Assembly: GCF_947499295.1 (NCBI RefSeq) | Contig: NZ_CANMNP010000012.1 | Location: 124,001-188,000 of the forward strand | DNA length: 64,000 bases | Direction of reading: 5' to 3' | Source of the DNA: an uncultured Roseibium sp. | GTDB lineage: Bacteria > Pseudomonadota > Alphaproteobacteria > Rhizobiales > Stappiaceae | Part shown: positions 35,729 to 44,957 of the stretch, piece by piece | Layout of the letters: each line of letters opens with the position of its first letter | Numbering within the stretch: position 1 is the first letter of the stretch | Program-made: the position numbers and the translations under genes | Notes under the pieces: model-generated | Databases searched by the model: none | Told to the model about the DNA's origin: nothing | What the model saw: only the letters and a program-made list of their open reading frames with translations

Positions 35729-37417
35729 CTAGGCATTCCCGCGCGTTTCCAATAGTCTTCTCGCGATCACCTGAGCCTGGATTTCCGCAGCACCTTCAAA
35801 AATGTTCAGGATACGGGCATCGCACAAAACACGAGAAATCGCATATTCGAGCGCAAAGCCATTGCCGCCATGGATTTGCAATGCATTGTCTGCTGCCGCC
35901 CAGGCAACACGGGCTCCCAACAATTTGGCCATTCCAGCTTCCAGGTCGCAGCGTTTACCGGAGTCCTTCTGCCAGGATGAAAAATAGGTCAGCTGCCGTG
36001 CGATCATCAGTTCGACGGTCATCAGGGCCAACTTGTCGGAAACCCGAGGAAAGTTGACTAGCGCCTTGCCGAACTGAATGCGCTCCTCGGCATATTTCAA
36101 ACCGAGATCAAGGGCCGACTGTGCGACGCCGAGCGCACGCGCGGCGGTCTGAATGCGCGCGCCCTCAAAGGTTTGCATAAGCTGCTTGAAGCCTTCGCCT
36201 TCCACCTGCCCCAGAAGGTTCTCAGCCTTTACTTCAAACCCGTCGAAGGCAATCTCGTATTCTTTCATGCCGCGATAACCGAGCACTTCGATCTCGCCGC
36301 CGCTCATGCCTTCAGCTGGAAAGGGGTCTTCGTCTGTTCCTCGGGGTTTTTCCGCAATGAACATGGACAAACCCTTGTAGCCGGGTTCATCCGGGTTGGT
36401 TCGCGCCAGCAGGGTCATTATGTCGGCGCGCACAGGGTGCGTGATCCAGGTCTTGTTGCCTGATACTTTCCAGATTTCTCCGTCCAGGACAGCCCGAGTT
36501 TTCAAGGACGCGAGGTCAGAGCCCGTATTGGGCTCGGTAAAGACCGCCGTCGGCAAGATTTCCCCGGATGCAATCTTGGGCAGCCAGTGCTGTTTCTGCT
36601 CCTCGGTTCCCCCGCACAGGATCAGCTCTGCCGCGATTTCAGAACGTGTCCCCAGAGAACCGACGCCGATATAGGCGCGCGAAAGTTCCTCAGAAACAAC
36701 GCACATCGCCTCCTTGCCCAGCCCAAGGCCACCGAATTCCTCCGGGATGGTCAGTCCGAATACACCGAGTTCAGACATCTGATTGATGACGTCCAACGGA
36801 ATGTAATCATTCTTCAGGTGCCATTCGTGGGCATTCGGAACAACGGTTCCTTCCGCGAAGCGACGCATTTCGTTGCGGATCTGCTCCATTGTTTCGTCGA
36901 GGCCGGAATCACCAAAGGTCGAGTGACCTGCCTGGTCCCGGATCAGTTGTGTAATCTCGGCACGGATTGCTGGCGAATTTCCGTTTTCGATCAAGGTTTC
37001 AATTTCTGCAGTTCGGAATTCCGCGGTTTCCTTTGCTGAAATGCCGAGATCGACCAACCGGACAATTTCCCCCTGGTTCATGGCGATGCCGCCGAAGATC
37101 TGGGCGAGATATTCTGCGAACCCGAGTTGAACGATCTTGTCTTCAAGTTGGCCGTATCGGCCTTCTCCGGAAAGGCGCTGGGCATAGGCATCCAGTTGGC
37201 GCAAGGCTTCCACGTATGTTGCCAACCAGGCCAGTCCATGCGTTGCCCGTTGCTCTGCTTCCATACGGCGCGAGGAAATCCGACCGTCTTCCAACACCAG
37301 ATCCCGCACACGATGTGCTGCCAGATCCAACAGGCGGTCCAAAGACGCGACAGCCGCTTCCGTCAATTGGCTTTGGCTTTCCGGCAATTCCGTCGCGGTC
37401 ATGGCGGCAGGTGACAT
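35729..37417 (-). CDS. mcd: (2S)-Methylsuccinyl-CoA dehydrogenase (Mcd) of the ethylmalonyl-CoA pathway
   Basis: 562 residues, much longer than ordinary acyl-CoA dehydrogenases because of an extra helical N-terminal domain (about 1-165, containing GLAWLATYVEALRQLDAYA), which is the mark of Mcd. The FAD-dependent core follows: PTAVFTEPNTGSDLASLKT, WKVSGNKTWITH, EGARIQTAARALG, QIHGGNGFALEYAISR and ILNIFEGAAEIQ. Mcd oxidises methylsuccinyl-CoA to mesaconyl-CoA during acetyl-CoA assimilation. GGAG precedes ATG 37417. Other pathway genes are not in the window. It could instead be another N-terminally extended acyl-CoA dehydrogenase. Confidence 0.85.
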   Translation of the reverse strand: MSPAAMTATELPESQSQLTEAAVASLDRLLDLAAHRVRDLVLEDGRISSRRMEAEQRATHGLAWLATYVEALRQLDAYAQRLSGEGRYGQLEDKIVQLGFAEYLAQIFGGIAMNQGEIVRLVDLGISAKETAEFRTAEIETLIENGNSPAIRAEITQLIRDQAGHSTFGDSGLDETMEQIRNEMRRFAEGTVVPNAHEWHLKNDYIPLDVINQMSELGVFGLTIPEEFGGLGLGKEAMCVVSEELSRAYIGVGSLGTRSEIAAELILCGGTEEQKQHWLPKIASGEILPTAVFTEPNTGSDLASLKTRAVLDGEIWKVSGNKTWITHPVRADIMTLLARTNPDEPGYKGLSMFIAEKPRGTDEDPFPAEGMSGGEIEVLGYRGMKEYEIAFDGFEVKAENLLGQVEGEGFKQLMQTFEGARIQTAARALGVAQSALDLGLKYAEERIQFGKALVNFPRVSDKLALMTVELMIARQLTYFSSWQKDSGKRCDLEAGMAKLLGARVAWAAADNALQIHGGNGFALEYAISRVLCDARILNIFEGAAEIQAQVIARRLLETRGNA

Positions 37418-37581
37418 TGGCGATCTCCGTTTTCATTTGTTGCGCAGCAGCGCATTTTGTTGAAGCTATGTTGCGTTGCACACACTCATTTGTCGAGCTG
37501 GAATTTCTTCATCTTTTGGAGGGGGCGGTTTTCGCGGTGGCCACTTGACGAAATGCGGCGTCAAAGGCCACATCAGAAAAC

Positions 37582-38469
37582 ATGAGAGCACAGCAAACGA
37601 TTCTGGTGACCTATGCTGTCCTGAAGGATGCAGTCGGCCACTTTACCAGCGATGACGGGTTCGCAATGGCCAGTCATGTCGCTCTGTCGGGTTTGCTGGC
37701 AGTGTTTCCACTGCTGATCTTCATTGCATCTCTGGCCGGTTTCTTCGGATTTGCCGGTGCGGCCGACACCGCTTCTGATCTTGTGTTCGACGCCTGGCCC
37801 GAGAGCGTTGCAGCTCCTGTTGTGCGTGAAATTCACAATGTGCTGACAGTTCCGCGCGGAGATCTTTTGACTTTTGGCGCTGTGGCAGCGCTATGGTTTT
37901 CGTCCAATGGCGTGGAAGCGCTCAGAACAGCTCTGAACAGGGCCTACCGTCAGCAGGAAAAGCGAAATTTTGTGCTGTTACGCCTGCAGAGCCTTGGCCT
38001 TGTGCTGCTGGGGGCCGCCATTCTGATAGCCTACACTTTCCTCGTGGTACTGGCGCCTCTGGCGCTCGAAACTCTAAAGATCTACGTGCCGCAGGTGGAG
38101 AGCTTTCTCCTGTCCATCAATGTAGCCCGTTTCACGCTTGCCGGTTCGCTGCTAATCATCGGCCTTTTTATTACCCACTGGCTGCTGCCGAGCGGCAAAC
38201 GCAGTTTTATGGATCTTTGGCCCGGCATCCTGGCAACATTGGTGCTTTGGATCATTTCGGGCAGTGTTTTCGGTGCCTATCTGGCAAAATTCGCCAACTA
38301 CGTTTCGACCTATGGCGGTCTTGCGGGGATTATGACCGCCCTGATTTTCCTTTATATCTGTGCCCTGGTTTTCATTCTCGGTGGAGAATTGAATGCCGCA
38401 ATCTCCCGACAAAGGCGGTTTTGGCAAAGGAAAAAGCAGCAACAGGACATGCTTGTTGCCGCGAAGTAG
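37582..38469 (+). CDS. YihY/BrkB family inner-membrane protein
   Basis: 295 residues. The family core is visible as MASHVALSGLLAVFPLLIFIASLAGFFG (about 32-59), WFSSNGVEALRTALNRAY (about 107-124) and FANYVSTYGGLAGIMTALIFLYICALVFILGGELNAA at the C-terminus. About six transmembrane helices are predicted, with a basic C-terminal tail. The former claim that it is ribonuclease BN is obsolete; its function is unknown. Starts ATG 37582 and appears to be transcribed alone. Confidence 0.9.
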   Translation: MRAQQTILVTYAVLKDAVGHFTSDDGFAMASHVALSGLLAVFPLLIFIASLAGFFGFAGAADTASDLVFDAWPESVAAPVVREIHNVLTVPRGDLLTFGAVAALWFSSNGVEALRTALNRAYRQQEKRNFVLLRLQSLGLVLLGAAILIAYTFLVVLAPLALETLKIYVPQVESFLLSINVARFTLAGSLLIIGLFITHWLLPSGKRSFMDLWPGILATLVLWIISGSVFGAYLAKFANYVSTYGGLAGIMTALIFLYICALVFILGGELNAAISRQRRFWQRKKQQQDMLVAAK

Positions 38470-38484
38470 GTTTGCCGGCGGTTG

Positions 38485-39360
38485 TCACGGCTTACGCGGC
38501 ACGGTCCGAATGGTCAGAACCGCGCCTATGACCAGCGCCATGCCGGCAATCTGGACAAGGGACAGCGTCTCGTTGAAGAGGAAGTAACTCTCGACTGCAG
38601 TTGCCACGGGAACCAGGTAGAAAAGGCTCGCGACCTGCGAGACCGCACCCTCCCGGATCAAAAGCATCAAAAGAAGTATGGCGCCGACAGACAGAACCAG
38701 TACAAGCCAGACCATCGCAAAGATGAGATCGCCGGACCAGGTTATCTGCCAACTTTCAAAGGCGGAGAGTGGGACGGTAATCAACAAGGCTCCGACATAT
38801 TGCCAGATGGTAGCTGCGAGCAGGTCCGTCTTCTGAACAAATCGCTTCTGGTAGACCGTGCCGAGACTGATGCCGGCCACAGCTGCAAAGACCACGGCAA
38901 TCGTCACCGGCGTTATGCCAGACCCTCCAGGATCGAACTTAGGCCCAAGGACCAAAGCGAGGCCCGCTGCTCCGATCGCCATCGAGAGCCAGTGTTTTCT
39001 TGAAATTGATTCGTTCAGCAAAACCACGGCCATGAGAGCCGTAAGGACCGGTTGCAGGCCAACAATGATCGATGAGAGGCCGGCCGGCATGCCCTGTTTG
39101 ATGGCCCAAAAAACGCCGCCAAGATAAATCCCATGCACCAACATACCGGTGATGATGCAATGGCCGATCACCGTTGGAGCCGAAGGCCAGGATTTTACCA
39201 ATGGCAAGGCGAGTACGAACAGGACCGGTATAACTGCCAGAAAACGCAGCGTCAAAAATGCCATGGGTTCAATGTACGGCGCGCCAAGTTTTGAGCCGAC
39301 AAAGCCCGTGGACCACAACAAAACGAAAATAGCCGGCGCGGCTTTGGCGAGAAACTTCAA
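38485..39360 (-). CDS. DMT superfamily EamA-type transporter
   Basis: 291 residues with ten hydrophobic helices arranged as two EamA repeats (about 5-135 and 150-290). FVLLWSTGFVGSKLGAPYIEP at the N-terminus and the GLSSIIVGLQPVLTALMAVVLLNE segment fit the drug/metabolite exporters. Substrate unknown. Convergent with the YihY gene (gap of 15 bases) and divergent from the chemoreceptor gene. Confidence 0.92.
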   Translation of the reverse strand: MKFLAKAAPAIFVLLWSTGFVGSKLGAPYIEPMAFLTLRFLAVIPVLFVLALPLVKSWPSAPTVIGHCIITGMLVHGIYLGGVFWAIKQGMPAGLSSIIVGLQPVLTALMAVVLLNESISRKHWLSMAIGAAGLALVLGPKFDPGGSGITPVTIAVVFAAVAGISLGTVYQKRFVQKTDLLAATIWQYVGALLITVPLSAFESWQITWSGDLIFAMVWLVLVLSVGAILLLMLLIREGAVSQVASLFYLVPVATAVESYFLFNETLSLVQIAGMALVIGAVLTIRTVPRKP

Positions 39361-39498
39361 TTCGGCCTCAATGGGAAGGCCCTGCGCGGCTGATCGAAAC
39401 GAAGCGGAGGGCAGTCATGGTAACCATCACGTTAATAGTAAATCAGCTTTTATGGCCAACCATTTGCTCATCGCGTGACATTCAAAGGAAATATACCG

Positions 39499-41505
39499 GT
39501 GACCCTCGGTTCGCAATCACCAATTCAGATCTTGTCCCGTCTGTCGGTCAAGGTTCGCATCATGGCGTTGAGCCTTTTCACAATTGTCGGTTTGTTGGCG
39601 ATCGGGGCCGTTTTTTTCTGGAACCAAAGCGAACTCGATACGGCCTTCTCGCGGATGAGCGACAGCTCACTGCTCGCAGAGGAAGTCGCGGAGCTGTCTG
39701 AATCCGGGACAGCGTTGCGTGTCATCGAAGAGCGTTACATCGGTCTACCGTCTTCCGAAAAGTTTCAGGCTTTCAATGACGAATTGGGTAGAGCCAAGCA
39801 GATCATTGCCAAAGTTTCGGCAAATCCGACGGCCGCCCCTTATGCGGCCCAGGTTGCGGACGTAAAGGACACGCTTGAAGGCACGATGGGCGCGTTCGAA
39901 ATGCTGGACGCAGTACAGCAAAAGATCGGTTACGACAGCACGCAGGGTTATCTTGCCGTCTTGAACGAAACCACTGGAGCCGTCAAAGACCGCCTCGCGG
40001 AAGAAATGAAGTTTGGTGGTGGGCCTGACTTTGAGAAGCTTGCGCGCGCCATTCTCGCAGTTCAGCTAGCTGAGAAAGCATTTACGCTGGACAACACTCC
40101 GGAGGCTGTTGAAGCGTTCGGCGTTCAGTTCGCAGCGTTCGAGAAATTGCTCAAAAAGGTCTACATCTCCGACGCGATCAAAAAAGAACTCTCCGACAAC
40201 ATGGTAAAATACAAGGCCACGTTCGACGAATACACGGCTGCAAAAACCGACATGGCCGGGCATCTAGATCTGCTTCAGAACCTTTTTGAACTCGTGCCAC
40301 CGCACATCGCCTCGTTGAACAAGGCTGCCATGGACATTCAGCGTGAAGCAGCTGCGCAGCTGACAACCGCCCGCTCAATTGCGACATTCGGAATTGGCGG
40401 TACGATCCTGGCACTTCTTATCCTGTTGCCGGCCATCGCGCTGGTGATCGGTCAGTCCATTTCGCAACCATTGGTGCGCCTTCAAACGGCGATGGAAGCC
40501 CTTGCCGGTGGTCAGACAGAGCTTGACCTTCCCGAACTGGCAGGCAAGACAGAGCTTGCATCCATGAGCCGCACAGTAACGGTGTTCCGGGACAACGCCG
40601 TTGAGAGGGCGCAACTTGCCTCCGCGCAAGCTGTAGACAACCAACGCCGTGAAGAGCGCGTCACGCATCTTGATGCTCTCATTGGCGGTTTTGAAGGCAC
40701 TGTCTCTGACGCACTCAACAGCCTGGACAGGGCAAATGGAGAGCTGAAACAAACATCGCTGTCGATGGAGCAATCGGCAGACGATGTTGCCGACCAGTCG
40801 AACGAAGCTGCAGTTGCTGTGCGCACCGCTGCTGAGAATGTAACGTCTGCGGCGCATTCGGCTGAGGAACTTGCGGCATCAATTGCGGAAATTGCCGGTC
40901 AAGCAAATAAATCCACGGAGGTGGCACAACTGGCCGTGGACAGTGCCTCATCAACGGTTGCGACAATGCGGGAACTTTCCGGTGCGGCGGATCACATCGG
41001 CGAGGTAATGGGGTTGATCCGTGACATTGCAAACCAGACCAACCTTTTGGCGCTCAATGCCACCATCGAGGCGGCCAGGGCCGGGGAAGCCGGCAAGGGG
41101 TTTGCGGTTGTGGCTGCCGAGGTAAAACAGCTTGCCGATCAGACCAGCAAGGCAACCGAAGACATTGCGGTCCAGATTGAGGCGATCCAGGGATCGTCCG
41201 GACAGGCGGCGCGGGCGATTGAGGACGTGAACAAGATCATAACCGACATGGAAGGCCTGGCTTCCGCCGTTGCCGCAGCCGTTGGGCAGCAGGATGAAGC
41301 CGTCCAGATTATTTCCCAGAATGTGTCCAGCGCTTCAGATCGATCCGACGAAGGTGCCAACCGCATGGAAGCGGTCGGCTCCGCAGCCGAACTTGCCCGC
41401 TCAAATGGTGCGGAAGTGGAGCAGCTTGCAGAGACGCTGGGGCGTCAGGGTGACCTGATCCGTCAGGAAGTTGCCGAATTTCTGCAAAGTGTCCGCAACG
41501 CCTGA
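39499..41505 (+). CDS. Methyl-accepting chemotaxis protein
   Basis: 668 residues from GTG 39499 (AAGGA nine bases upstream); a GTG eight codons earlier is in frame but lacks a site. TM1 at about 20-40, a helical periplasmic ligand domain (about 41-290), TM2 near 293-318, a HAMP segment with [17 protein letters not shown], and a cytoplasmic signalling coil whose hairpin tip reads [30 protein letters not shown]. No C-terminal CheB/CheR-tethering pentapeptide is seen. The ligand is not identifiable. Confidence 0.93.
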   Translation: MTLGSQSPIQILSRLSVKVRIMALSLFTIVGLLAIGAVFFWNQSELDTAFSRMSDSSLLAEEVAELSESGTALRVIEERYIGLPSSEKFQAFNDELGRAKQIIAKVSANPTAAPYAAQVADVKDTLEGTMGAFEMLDAVQQKIGYDSTQGYLAVLNETTGAVKDRLAEEMKFGGGPDFEKLARAILAVQLAEKAFTLDNTPEAVEAFGVQFAAFEKLLKKVYISDAIKKELSDNMVKYKATFDEYTAAKTDMAGHLDLLQNLFELVPPHIASLNKAAMDIQREAAAQLTTARSIATFGIGGTILALLILLPAIALVIGQSISQPLVRLQTAMEALAGGQTELDLPELAGKTELASMSRTVTVFRDNAVERAQLASAQAVDNQRREERVTHLDALIGGFEGTVSDALNSLDRANGELKQTSLSMEQSADDVADQSNEAAVAVRTAAENVTSAAHSAEELAASIAEIAGQANKSTEVAQLAVDSASSTVATMRELSGAADHIGEVMGLIRDIANQTNLLALNATIEAARAGEAGKGFAVVAAEVKQLADQTSKATEDIAVQIEAIQGSSGQAARAIEDVNKIITDMEGLASAVAAAVGQQDEAVQIISQNVSSASDRSDEGANRMEAVGSAAELARSNGAEVEQLAETLGRQGDLIRQEVAEFLQSVRNA

Positions 41506-41538
41506 CGCTGATCTTGCTCACAAAAATCTTTTGAACGT

Positions 41539-41563
41539 CGCGACCGTCCCGTCGCGGCGTTTC
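41539..41563 (+). terminator. Weak terminator after the chemoreceptor gene
   Basis: CGCGAC (41539-41544) pairs with GTCGCG (41551-41556) around CGTCCC, followed by GCGTTTC. Short stem and weak T-run, so the call is tentative. Confidence 0.35.
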
Positions 41564-41641
41564 GCCCGTCTGGCGAGCAAGCGTTCTTCATGCTAGGGCA
41601 AGGCAAGGTCAAACGACCAAGCTTGAGGAGCGTGGAGCGGA

Positions 41642-42826
41642 ATGCAGGATCAAATCGTCATCATTGGTGCCGGACAAGCCGGCGCCCAGGTCGCACAATC
41701 TCTGCGCCAGGGCGGGTTTGAAGGACCCTTGCGCCTGATAGGCGACGAACCGCATCCGCCTTACCAGCGTCCGCCGCTTTCAAAGAAATTTCTGGCCGGA
41801 GAAATTGGCGCAGAAGGGCTGTGGCTCAGGCCTCCAGCATTTTTTGAAACCAATAAGATCGATCACATTCCCAACACCAAAGTCGTCGCGATTGACCGCA
41901 CTGGTAAGCGGCTGACCCTGGAGAATGGTGACACACTGCCATACGGAAAGCTGGTGCTTGCCACCGGCACCAACGCTCGCAAATTGACCCTGGACGGTGC
42001 GGACAAGAAGGGGGTCGTAACCCTTCGTTCCATTACGGATGTCGACGATATTCGCGATCGGATGAGCACCAGCAAACACATAGCCATTATCGGCGCGGGT
42101 TATATCGGTCTTGAAGTGGCTGCTGTCGCCAAGTCGCTCGGCAAGAGCGTCTCCGTCATCGAGGCGCAGGACCGACCGATGAAGCGTGTCGTCAGTCAAG
42201 CCGTTTCGGATTATTTCACAGCGCTGCATCGGGCTCGGGGCATTGATTTGAAGCTGAATACCGGCGTTGCAGAGCTGGAAGGGGACGATGCTGTGACCGG
42301 GCTCAAGCTGTCTTCCGGTGAAGTCGTTCCTGCCGAGCTTGTGCTCGTGGCCGTTGGTGCCGAACCGAATGACGGGCTCGCCGAACAGGCCGGATTGGAG
42401 ACTGACAACGGCATTCTGGTGGATGGCACAGGACAGACCAGCGACCCTGATATTTTCGCTGTGGGGGACTGCACACGTTTCTATTCCAACCGGTATCAAC
42501 GCTCCGTGCGCATGGAAAGCGTTCAAAACGCAATCGACCAGGCCAAGGCGGCGGCGCAGGCATTGCTTGGGCACGAGGTCGATTATGACCCGTTGCCCTG
42601 GTTCTGGTCCGATCAATATGACATCAAGCTGCAGATTGCCGGACTGTCAGACGGCTATGACGATACGGTCCTTACCGGATCTCCGGAAAGCAACAAATTT
42701 TATGTTGCCTATCTCAAGGAGGGGCAGCTCATTGCTGTCGACAGCATCAACTCGCCGCGCTCGCACATGATGGCACGCCGCGTGATCGGCGACGTATGGC
42801 GTGACGACCTGCTACCTGACGCTTGA
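41642..42826 (+). CDS. FAD-dependent ferredoxin/rubredoxin reductase-type oxidoreductase
   Basis: 394 residues. The N-terminal FAD-binding Rossmann motif IIGAGQAGAQVAQSLRQ (6-22), the central NAD(P)H-binding IIGAGYIGLEVAAVA (about 144-158), FAVGDCTRF (about 276-284), and the PPYQRPPLSK motif are those of BphA4/PdR-like reductases that pass electrons from NADH to a ferredoxin or rubredoxin. The C-terminal domain has PWFWSDQYDIKLQIAG. No partner ferredoxin is nearby. Confidence 0.93.
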   Translation: MQDQIVIIGAGQAGAQVAQSLRQGGFEGPLRLIGDEPHPPYQRPPLSKKFLAGEIGAEGLWLRPPAFFETNKIDHIPNTKVVAIDRTGKRLTLENGDTLPYGKLVLATGTNARKLTLDGADKKGVVTLRSITDVDDIRDRMSTSKHIAIIGAGYIGLEVAAVAKSLGKSVSVIEAQDRPMKRVVSQAVSDYFTALHRARGIDLKLNTGVAELEGDDAVTGLKLSSGEVVPAELVLVAVGAEPNDGLAEQAGLETDNGILVDGTGQTSDPDIFAVGDCTRFYSNRYQRSVRMESVQNAIDQAKAAAQALLGHEVDYDPLPWFWSDQYDIKLQIAGLSDGYDDTVLTGSPESNKFYVAYLKEGQLIAVDSINSPRSHMMARRVIGDVWRDDLLPDA

Positions 42827-42852
42827 GATGCACGGAGATCAGCCAAGCGTCA
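42817..42852. terminator. Shared stop-codon hairpin between convergent genes
   Basis: TGACGCTTG (42817-42825) pairs with CAAGCGTCA (42844-42852), a 9-bp stem enclosing an 18-base interval. The stem contains the stop-codon region of both the reductase and the convergent hydrolase. There is no T-run on either side, so termination is plausible but unproven. Confidence 0.3.
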
Positions 42853-43644
42853 TGCTCCGGCGTTTTGAAGGATAAGCCGGGTCACGTCTTTGGGGATTTC
42901 CAGGTGCACCATATGACCGACACGCTCGAATATGTGGGTCGCTACGATGCCTGGCAGCTTGTGAGCCTGCCGGGTTGGAAGCACCCGGTCCTGGGTGCCC
43001 CAAAGAACCTTGATCGGCATTTTTAAGGCTGCCAGATCGTCTCTGGGTAGCGTTCTTTGCACACGGCCATCGATGATTTCGTCTGCGATTGCCTCGAGCG
43101 TCGCGACCGCTCCAGGTCGTGCGCGGCTTTCAGCCGCTGTTGAGGCGAGAAACTTCGGCAGTTTGAATTCCCAGCCGAAAAACTGCTCGAGGAGGACTTC
43201 CATTTCCGAAGCGTCTGTCGCGGTCGCATAGCGGCGCAGCAGCCGGTGATTGATTTCGGGGCCAAAGCCTCCCGGTGCCAGCAATGTCATGCTGGCAACC
43301 AGTTCGGGATTTCGCAGCGCCACCAGGGCGGCGACTGCACCGCCCATGGAGTGGCCGACCATATGAACCTCGGCAATGCCCAGTGCCTCAAGTGACTGTG
43401 TCACGGCCTTGGCAGCCACGCCCGCATTGCCGATCCGTGGCCAGTCGAGGGCTTCGCCATGTCCCGGCAGGTCGAAGGCGATCGAACGTTTCTTGGAACT
43501 GAGAGCCACTTGAATATTCTGCCAGCCCAGGCGGTCACCACCGAACCCGTGCAGGAGAACGATCGGGGCACCGTCGTCCGGAGAAGTTGTTTCCTGTTCG
43601 CGGAACGGTAAATGCGGCCGGGCAGCAGGACTTATGTCTGTCAT
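42850..43644 (-). CDS. Alpha/beta hydrolase (acetoin dehydrogenase E2-like catalytic fold)
   Basis: 264 residues with the classic order: IVLLHGFGGDRLGWQN (about 28-43), AFDLPGHG, nucleophile elbow VGHSMGGAVAAL (Ser), acid in VLWGTQDRVLP, and His in VGHMVHLE near the end. The pattern is close to the alpha/beta hydrolase part of acetoin dehydrogenase E2-like proteins, but there is no lipoyl domain. Cytosolic; substrate unknown. Confidence 0.85.
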   Translation of the reverse strand: MTDISPAARPHLPFREQETTSPDDGAPIVLLHGFGGDRLGWQNIQVALSSKKRSIAFDLPGHGEALDWPRIGNAGVAAKAVTQSLEALGIAEVHMVGHSMGGAVAALVALRNPELVASMTLLAPGGFGPEINHRLLRRYATATDASEMEVLLEQFFGWEFKLPKFLASTAAESRARPGAVATLEAIADEIIDGRVQRTLPRDDLAALKMPIKVLWGTQDRVLPTRQAHKLPGIVATHIFERVGHMVHLEIPKDVTRLILQNAGA

Positions 43645-43708
43645 GAAATCAATTTCTTTGTCTGTCCGGGAAACGCAACACGCGGCCGGGTCTGTTACAT
43701 GGAGTGTG

Positions 43709-44899
43709 TCAGGTCAACGAGAAGAGTGGTTGATGTGCGGAAAAGCCATTGAGCTCAAAAGCGCCGACCGGCTGAGACCTGGATTCGGCGAAGCGCGCAA
43801 TGTCTTGAGTCATCAAAACATCGACGCCAACCTGTTTTGTCAGGCTCTCCACGCGTGCGGCAGCGTGAACGGTCTGACCGATCACTGAAAATGTCAGCCG
43901 GTGCGGGACACCGATATTGCCAAACATGACAGATCCGACCGAAAGAGCGATCCCGGTTTTCATCGGCCGATCCTGAGAAGCGCTCAGATTGATCGACTGC
44001 AGACGTTTTCTGGTCTCGTCGGCAGCGTCAATTGCGCGGTTGACGCATTCTTCCAGATTTTGATCGCCTATCGGAAAGGCCCCGAGGACCGCATCGCCAA
44101 TGAAGTCAAGAACCTCTCCGCCATGCTGGAGAACTGCGCCCGCGGTCGCCTCGAAATAAGTGTTCAGCCAGCCAAGATAAGCGTCAGGCCCGAGGGTTTC
44201 CGCAATGGCAGTGGATTCACGCATGTCGGAGTAATAGATAACCGCGTCGATCGTTTCACCGTCGCCGTGGCGGATTTGTCCGCTCAGGACCTTGTCACCG
44301 GCAATCTTGCCCAGATAGGTCTCGGCAATGGTTTGGCTGATCTGTCCTTCCAGGGTTGCCCGGGCTGCCAACGCAAGCCGTCTCTGGATATATTGAATCG
44401 CCTTCAAGGCATCGTCGGAGAAGCCGCCGTCCTGCCGTGTCGCCCAACTGACAACGATGCCTGTTGTTGGAAATTCGCTCGGGATGGAGGGAATATTGAA
44501 CTGGGTCGGCATCGCCATGTAGTCGGTATAGCCCGCCTCGGAAAGCGCCTTGAGCAACGGAAACTCCAGCGGAGCGTTCTGGTTCGTCAACCGGCGCCGG
44601 AGCATTGGCTCACCGCTCAGAAGAACAGCTCGGATCGGGCTTGTCAGCCAGTCATCCGTTTCCTCGGCGGAGTGCTGGATTCGCTCGTGTTGTACCGTGC
44701 CACCGTTTTCCCAGAATGCGAGCTCGGCCTCGATGAGCGGGTGCAGCGCTGACCACACCAGCATCGACCTGTCGATAGGAACATTGCACTGGCGCAATCG
44801 CTCGCACATTTCGGCAAACATGGAGGCCATGTCCGGAGACCCGAGTGCCTGGTCAATCAACCAGTCTTCGATGCCGTCTATTTCAGCCATACTTATCAT
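43709..44899 (-). CDS. Class III adenylate/guanylate cyclase
   Basis: 396 residues. The C-terminal catalytic domain (about 210-390) contains YYSDMRESTAIAE (first metal Asp), FIGDAVLGAFPIG (second metal Asp), GIALSVGSVMFGNIG and FSVIGQTVHAAARVES. The N-terminal half (about 1-200) is soluble and of the form seen in many alphaproteobacterial cyclases (ETDDWLTSPI, then GGFSDDALKAIQYIQRRLA); its ligand is unknown. No membrane helix. cAMP is the likely product, judged from the family. Confidence 0.9.
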   Translation of the reverse strand: MISMAEIDGIEDWLIDQALGSPDMASMFAEMCERLRQCNVPIDRSMLVWSALHPLIEAELAFWENGGTVQHERIQHSAEETDDWLTSPIRAVLLSGEPMLRRRLTNQNAPLEFPLLKALSEAGYTDYMAMPTQFNIPSIPSEFPTTGIVVSWATRQDGGFSDDALKAIQYIQRRLALAARATLEGQISQTIAETYLGKIAGDKVLSGQIRHGDGETIDAVIYYSDMRESTAIAETLGPDAYLGWLNTYFEATAGAVLQHGGEVLDFIGDAVLGAFPIGDQNLEECVNRAIDAADETRKRLQSINLSASQDRPMKTGIALSVGSVMFGNIGVPHRLTFSVIGQTVHAAARVESLTKQVGVDVLMTQDIARFAESRSQPVGAFELNGFSAHQPLFSLT

Positions 44900-44957
44900 G
44901 GCGTCAGGTTAGTGACCTTTTCTTCCGGTTTCCAGACGGGCACGCATACTCGCAACA

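Noticed and set aside
35729-37417. Isovaleryl-CoA dehydrogenase (liuA) identity for the acyl-CoA dehydrogenase
   Set aside because: The helical N-terminal extension of about 165 residues is typical of methylsuccinyl-CoA dehydrogenase and the gene is 10 kb from the liu operon.
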